Source: Epiperipatus broadwayi (Eukaryota; Onychophora; Udeonychophora; Euonychophora; Peripatidae). From it: a stretch of 64,000 bases of DNA. The DNA is taken from the NCBI GenBank assembly GCA_028023455.1, contig JAQFVV010000286.1, forward strand, positions 298,358-362,357, read 5' to 3'. Positions 60,845 to 64,000 of this stretch are shown here, in pieces. The notes beneath the pieces were generated by a model. That model was not told where the DNA came from. It made no database searches and was given only the letters and a program-made list of their open reading frames with translations. The translations under genes and the position numbers were made by a program. Position 1 is the stretch's first letter; each line of letters starts with the position of its first letter.

Positions 60845-60925
60845 CTTTCAAGCAAATAATTTTTATTAATATAATAACAGTTTTGACTGTCCCTGGCCAT
60901 CTTCTTCAGATCTCAATATTCAGCA
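60845..60925 (-). repeat. Short repeat with hammerhead-like core, copy b
   Basis: Related to 55445-55530: both have 'caagcaaa' on one side and 'acagttttgact' beside the core. On minus (60880-60909) it reads CTGAAGA, in which the hammerhead positions C3-A9 fit CUGANGA, followed by a degraded stem II and AAAAC instead of GAAAC. Confidence 0.45.
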
Positions 60926-62355
60926 ATAGAGTGGCAGACTATGGAGATCCTTAGGTCATGAACCAACTTTGTCACTTTTGGTGCCCAAATTTTTTACAAG
61001 TTTCCAAGTAATAAATCATTTAATTATTTTTATTTTATTTTGATATTTCTATAAATTATAATTTTCATAATATTCTTTAAATATATACTATTAATTTTTA
61101 AGCATTAACATATTTATGTAATTATCTCCATATTTATATATAAATCATAAACATATACTTCAAATATTCATCAATTTTCACTTTTATTTCTGCTACCAGA
61201 TGCACCTGACCTTGGAAAAGTCATATTTTAATTGGTTGCTTTAGCAAATTTTTTTAAAGATTTAATGTAAGTTTAAAAAAAGATATTAATAATTATGGCC
61301 AACTGCTGTGGAAAAAAGTTATGGTTATTAACAGCAGAATGACAATATTATGAATAAACATAATTAGGTGTGTTTTTTAATAAAGCCATCATAATGGTTT
61401 TTTGAATTGGTCGTATTAACAATTTTTTTAATATTTAATGTAATTAAAACAAAACATTTTAATATTATATAAATAAATGAGAATTTTACAATTGAAAAAA
61501 AAAATGTTTAGAACAACCTGCTTTGGTACTGTTCATATACCTGGCAAGGCATTGATAAAGCTAAATTAAAATTTAAAGTTTTAAATATATACCCGTTATA
61601 TTGGATATGTGGCTGTGGCAGACAACTCTTATGGTTTATTAATGGTTAAATGGTTATAAATTTGATACATGACAGGTTATGAATATGATATGTGACAACT
61701 TTAAGGAGAAACTTTCATACATTTACCAATCAGACAACAGAGAAAATAAAAATTTATTTATAAGATAGGCTAATTTCATATTCCAAAATTTTTAATTTAA
61801 ATTTGTATATCATAACCATCTTTGTAATCTAAGACTATTATATATTTGTACAAAAAACATTTGATGTTTCTTTTGTCATTGTAAACAATTAATAATAATT
61901 TCCAATATTCACTAAAAAAATTATGAAATGATTTTATTGTTCAGGAGTTTGCATATTGGAAGTAACAGTACTGGAAACATAATGCCTTAATATTATATTC
62001 AAGATCTGACAATCCATCATTGCACTTAAATCATATGTGCAGGTTTATTAACCATTTAAATGTAAACATCTTAATTGAAGATAAAAAAACAACAATGAAT
62101 TATACATCCACAAATATATTTTTTACGAGCTAAAGAAACCTAACATTTTAATTCCTTTAAAATGTTTTAATATTTTTTTTATTTTACATTGAAGCCACAA
62201 TATCAACTATGTTTCATTCCAAGATTCCTTCATGTACTGTATATAATAATTCATGTTTTGTTGATAAACATTGATTAGAATAGACTAGGTATTGTTTATT
62301 AAACTGCAAGTAAACAATATTTTTTTAATATGCACATATATATAATACTGGTACT
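60926..62355. other. AT-rich sequence, nothing recognised
   Basis: No supported gene, RNA or repeat partner. Confidence 0.45.
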
Positions 62356-62356
62356 T

Positions 62357-62390
<34 letters not shown>

Positions 62391-62394
62391 TATA
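62357..62394. repeat. (TA)n microsatellite
   Basis: TA tract with a central 'tatgtata' interruption. Confidence 0.9.
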
Positions 62395-62661
62395 AGTATA
62401 AACTAATTTTTTCAATAATAATAGTAATCTAGGAATTAATAGTAAATTAAGGAATCGTATTTACATATATTTTTATTTGCAAGAAAAATAACAAAACTTA
62501 CTATATTGTATTTTTATTTTTTTAATAATATAAATAGTAAAATGTCTGACTGTCATTTAGTTCAATACACTCTGAGTAATATTTCTTTTTTTTTTCAATA
62601 ACTTTTTGTCATTTATAAAAATATAATAGACTAGTTTTGTTTTGTTTTTTTCATGTGTCAT

Positions 62662-62743
62662 AGCATCAGGTGGGAAGCAAACCCACTAACCCAGGACAAC
62701 TGCTTGTAAGGCAGTTGTGCTGACCTCTCAACCATCAATGCTT
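62662..62743 (-). repeat. tRNA-like SINE head, second copy
   Basis: Related to 3023-3097. On minus it starts AGCAT and ends ATGCT, which pair. The anticodon-like arm ACTGC/GCAGT encloses the 7-nt loop CTTACAA, and the T-arm GTGGG/CCCAC encloses TTTGCTT. An insertion of about eight bases lies before the T-arm compared with the first copy. Confidence 0.55.
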
Positions 62744-62749
62744 AACTAA

Positions 62750-64000
62750 TAGACTAGTCTTGTTATCAAGAAACTGTGATCTCCCTGATTGTTTCTTATT
62801 TTTAAGTCAGTATTAACTTTAAGTTTGTTCTAAAATTTTGTAAAACTTTTAGCAATATACTTAGAAAATATTTTATTATGTGAAGTGCTGTATATAAAAT
62901 CAAAAAGGATAATAATGGATGAACAAAATATGTATGCTCTCAACATAAACTGTAGAAACTTTATTAAGAAGCATAATTATTTACAATGTTTGGACATTTA
63001 AAAAAAGGCCCCTGATGAAATTTAAAATTTTATACATTTTTTTTTTTTTAGGCATTTACTTATGGCACTCAGGTGGTGGCTCAAGTATCATAATATGTAT
63101 TAAATTTATAAATTTTAAAGTTTTTTTGCTTGGTTATTTACATTTTTGTTTGTTTGTTTACATTTTATTTTGAATAGCATATTATTGAACTCACGTATTT
63201 TGGTATAGTATAATTTATAGCTTCACTGTACTAAATTCAAAATACCAAATTATAATTAATTTAATACATCAAAAAAATGTTACCAATTTCCAAAGGACTG
63301 AATTTCTACTTTAAGGGAGAAAAAGTAGAATTTTTCAGCAAAACAAAAATCAAGTAAAATAAATCATTAATGTTTATTGAAAAAAATAAAACATCAAATA
63401 TTATTACTTTAAAATTACTATTAATATCTCTTTCTTTCCATGTACATGTTTATATATAAAATCTATATAATGCCTGAAAAGTATTCTGGAGTTGGAACTG
63501 CTATATTTGTTTCAATGTTTTGAGTGAATAGTGTAAATTAGAGAATGGTATCTAATGCTTTGTTAAAAATATTATATACTGAATTCACCACTTTTTAATA
63601 TATATGTAAAACATAGATGCCTTTTAACATTATATATACATATTTATGATACACAAAAGTGATCTGTGATAGTATTATTATATTTGACAATAATGGCACT
63701 GTGATCACACCATTTTTATGTTGTTTTAAAGCCTTGTATATATCAAATTATGGTATGTGATAGCCTACACTGATTATTTTTATGAAGCTTCAATTTTTAA
63801 TATATTAATCTTAAAAAAATTTCAAGAGATGTCAGCAATATAAAGACCATTTCGAAACTTTGTCTGTGATTGACAGAACATTCTATTGTTATGACAAAGT
63901 TATGAAGGAGATGGCAATTTGTGATTATCTGATGCTTTAGATTCTTTTCCCCTGTTGTTAAATGCCACAAAAAGCATGATTTTCAATAATTGTTAATGAT
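62750..64000. other. AT-rich sequence, nothing recognised
   Basis: No supported gene, RNA or repeat to the end of the window. Confidence 0.45.

Noticed and set aside
1-64000. CRISPR array, bacterial operons, rRNA
   Set aside because: No regularly spaced repeats, ribosome binding sites or rRNA-like sequence; the content is eukaryotic.

Overview
The window is very AT-rich, non-coding-dominated eukaryotic DNA. It has long (TA)n microsatellites, decayed retroelements, tRNA-like SINE heads and only one plausible host exon. A Ty3/Gypsy element with tRNA-Lys-like priming, LINE reverse-transcriptase remains and Penelope-style hammerhead-like motifs suggest an invertebrate animal. I cannot name the species, and no host gene could be identified by name.

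Layout. 1-15.1 kb: AT-rich sequence holding two inverted copies of an ~0.8 kb repeat (54-858 and 14222-15053), a LINE tail remnant near 1 kb, a tRNA-like SINE head at 3.0 kb, one copy of a ~1.3 kb repeat (8003-9300), a CAGTT-rich stretch (9.9-10.6 kb), a CpG-containing island with CCAAT boxes (10.84-11.64 kb) and a 65-bp tandem repeat. 15.42-17.58 kb: a probable solo LTR. 18.05-18.27 kb: a hairpin carrying two opposed hammerhead-like cores. 19.75-30.62 kb: the main feature, an almost complete Ty3/Gypsy retrotransposon on the minus strand, with ~2.4 kb LTRs, Lys-like PBS, gag, protease, RT, RNase H, integrase with GPY/F module, and PPT. It is disabled by six in-frame stops and four frame breaks. 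31.8-43.4 kb: second copies of repeats, a candidate 140-bp exon, and a second, heavily decayed gag on the minus strand flanked by similar ~0.7 kb repeats. 46.4-49.8 kb: fold-back repeats, a 35-nt near-perfect palindrome and a 335-bp-arm inverted repeat with Pol III-type boxes. 50-56.5 kb: two decayed LINE reverse transcriptases, one on each strand. 56.57-58.75 kb: a second LTR-like block related at one end to the 15.4 kb one. 58.7-64 kb: AT-rich sequence with a second hammerhead-like motif and a tRNA-like head.

The elements do not form a pathway; they are layered insertions. The recurring themes are elements that start or end at (TA)n tracts, and hammerhead-like motifs at three places.
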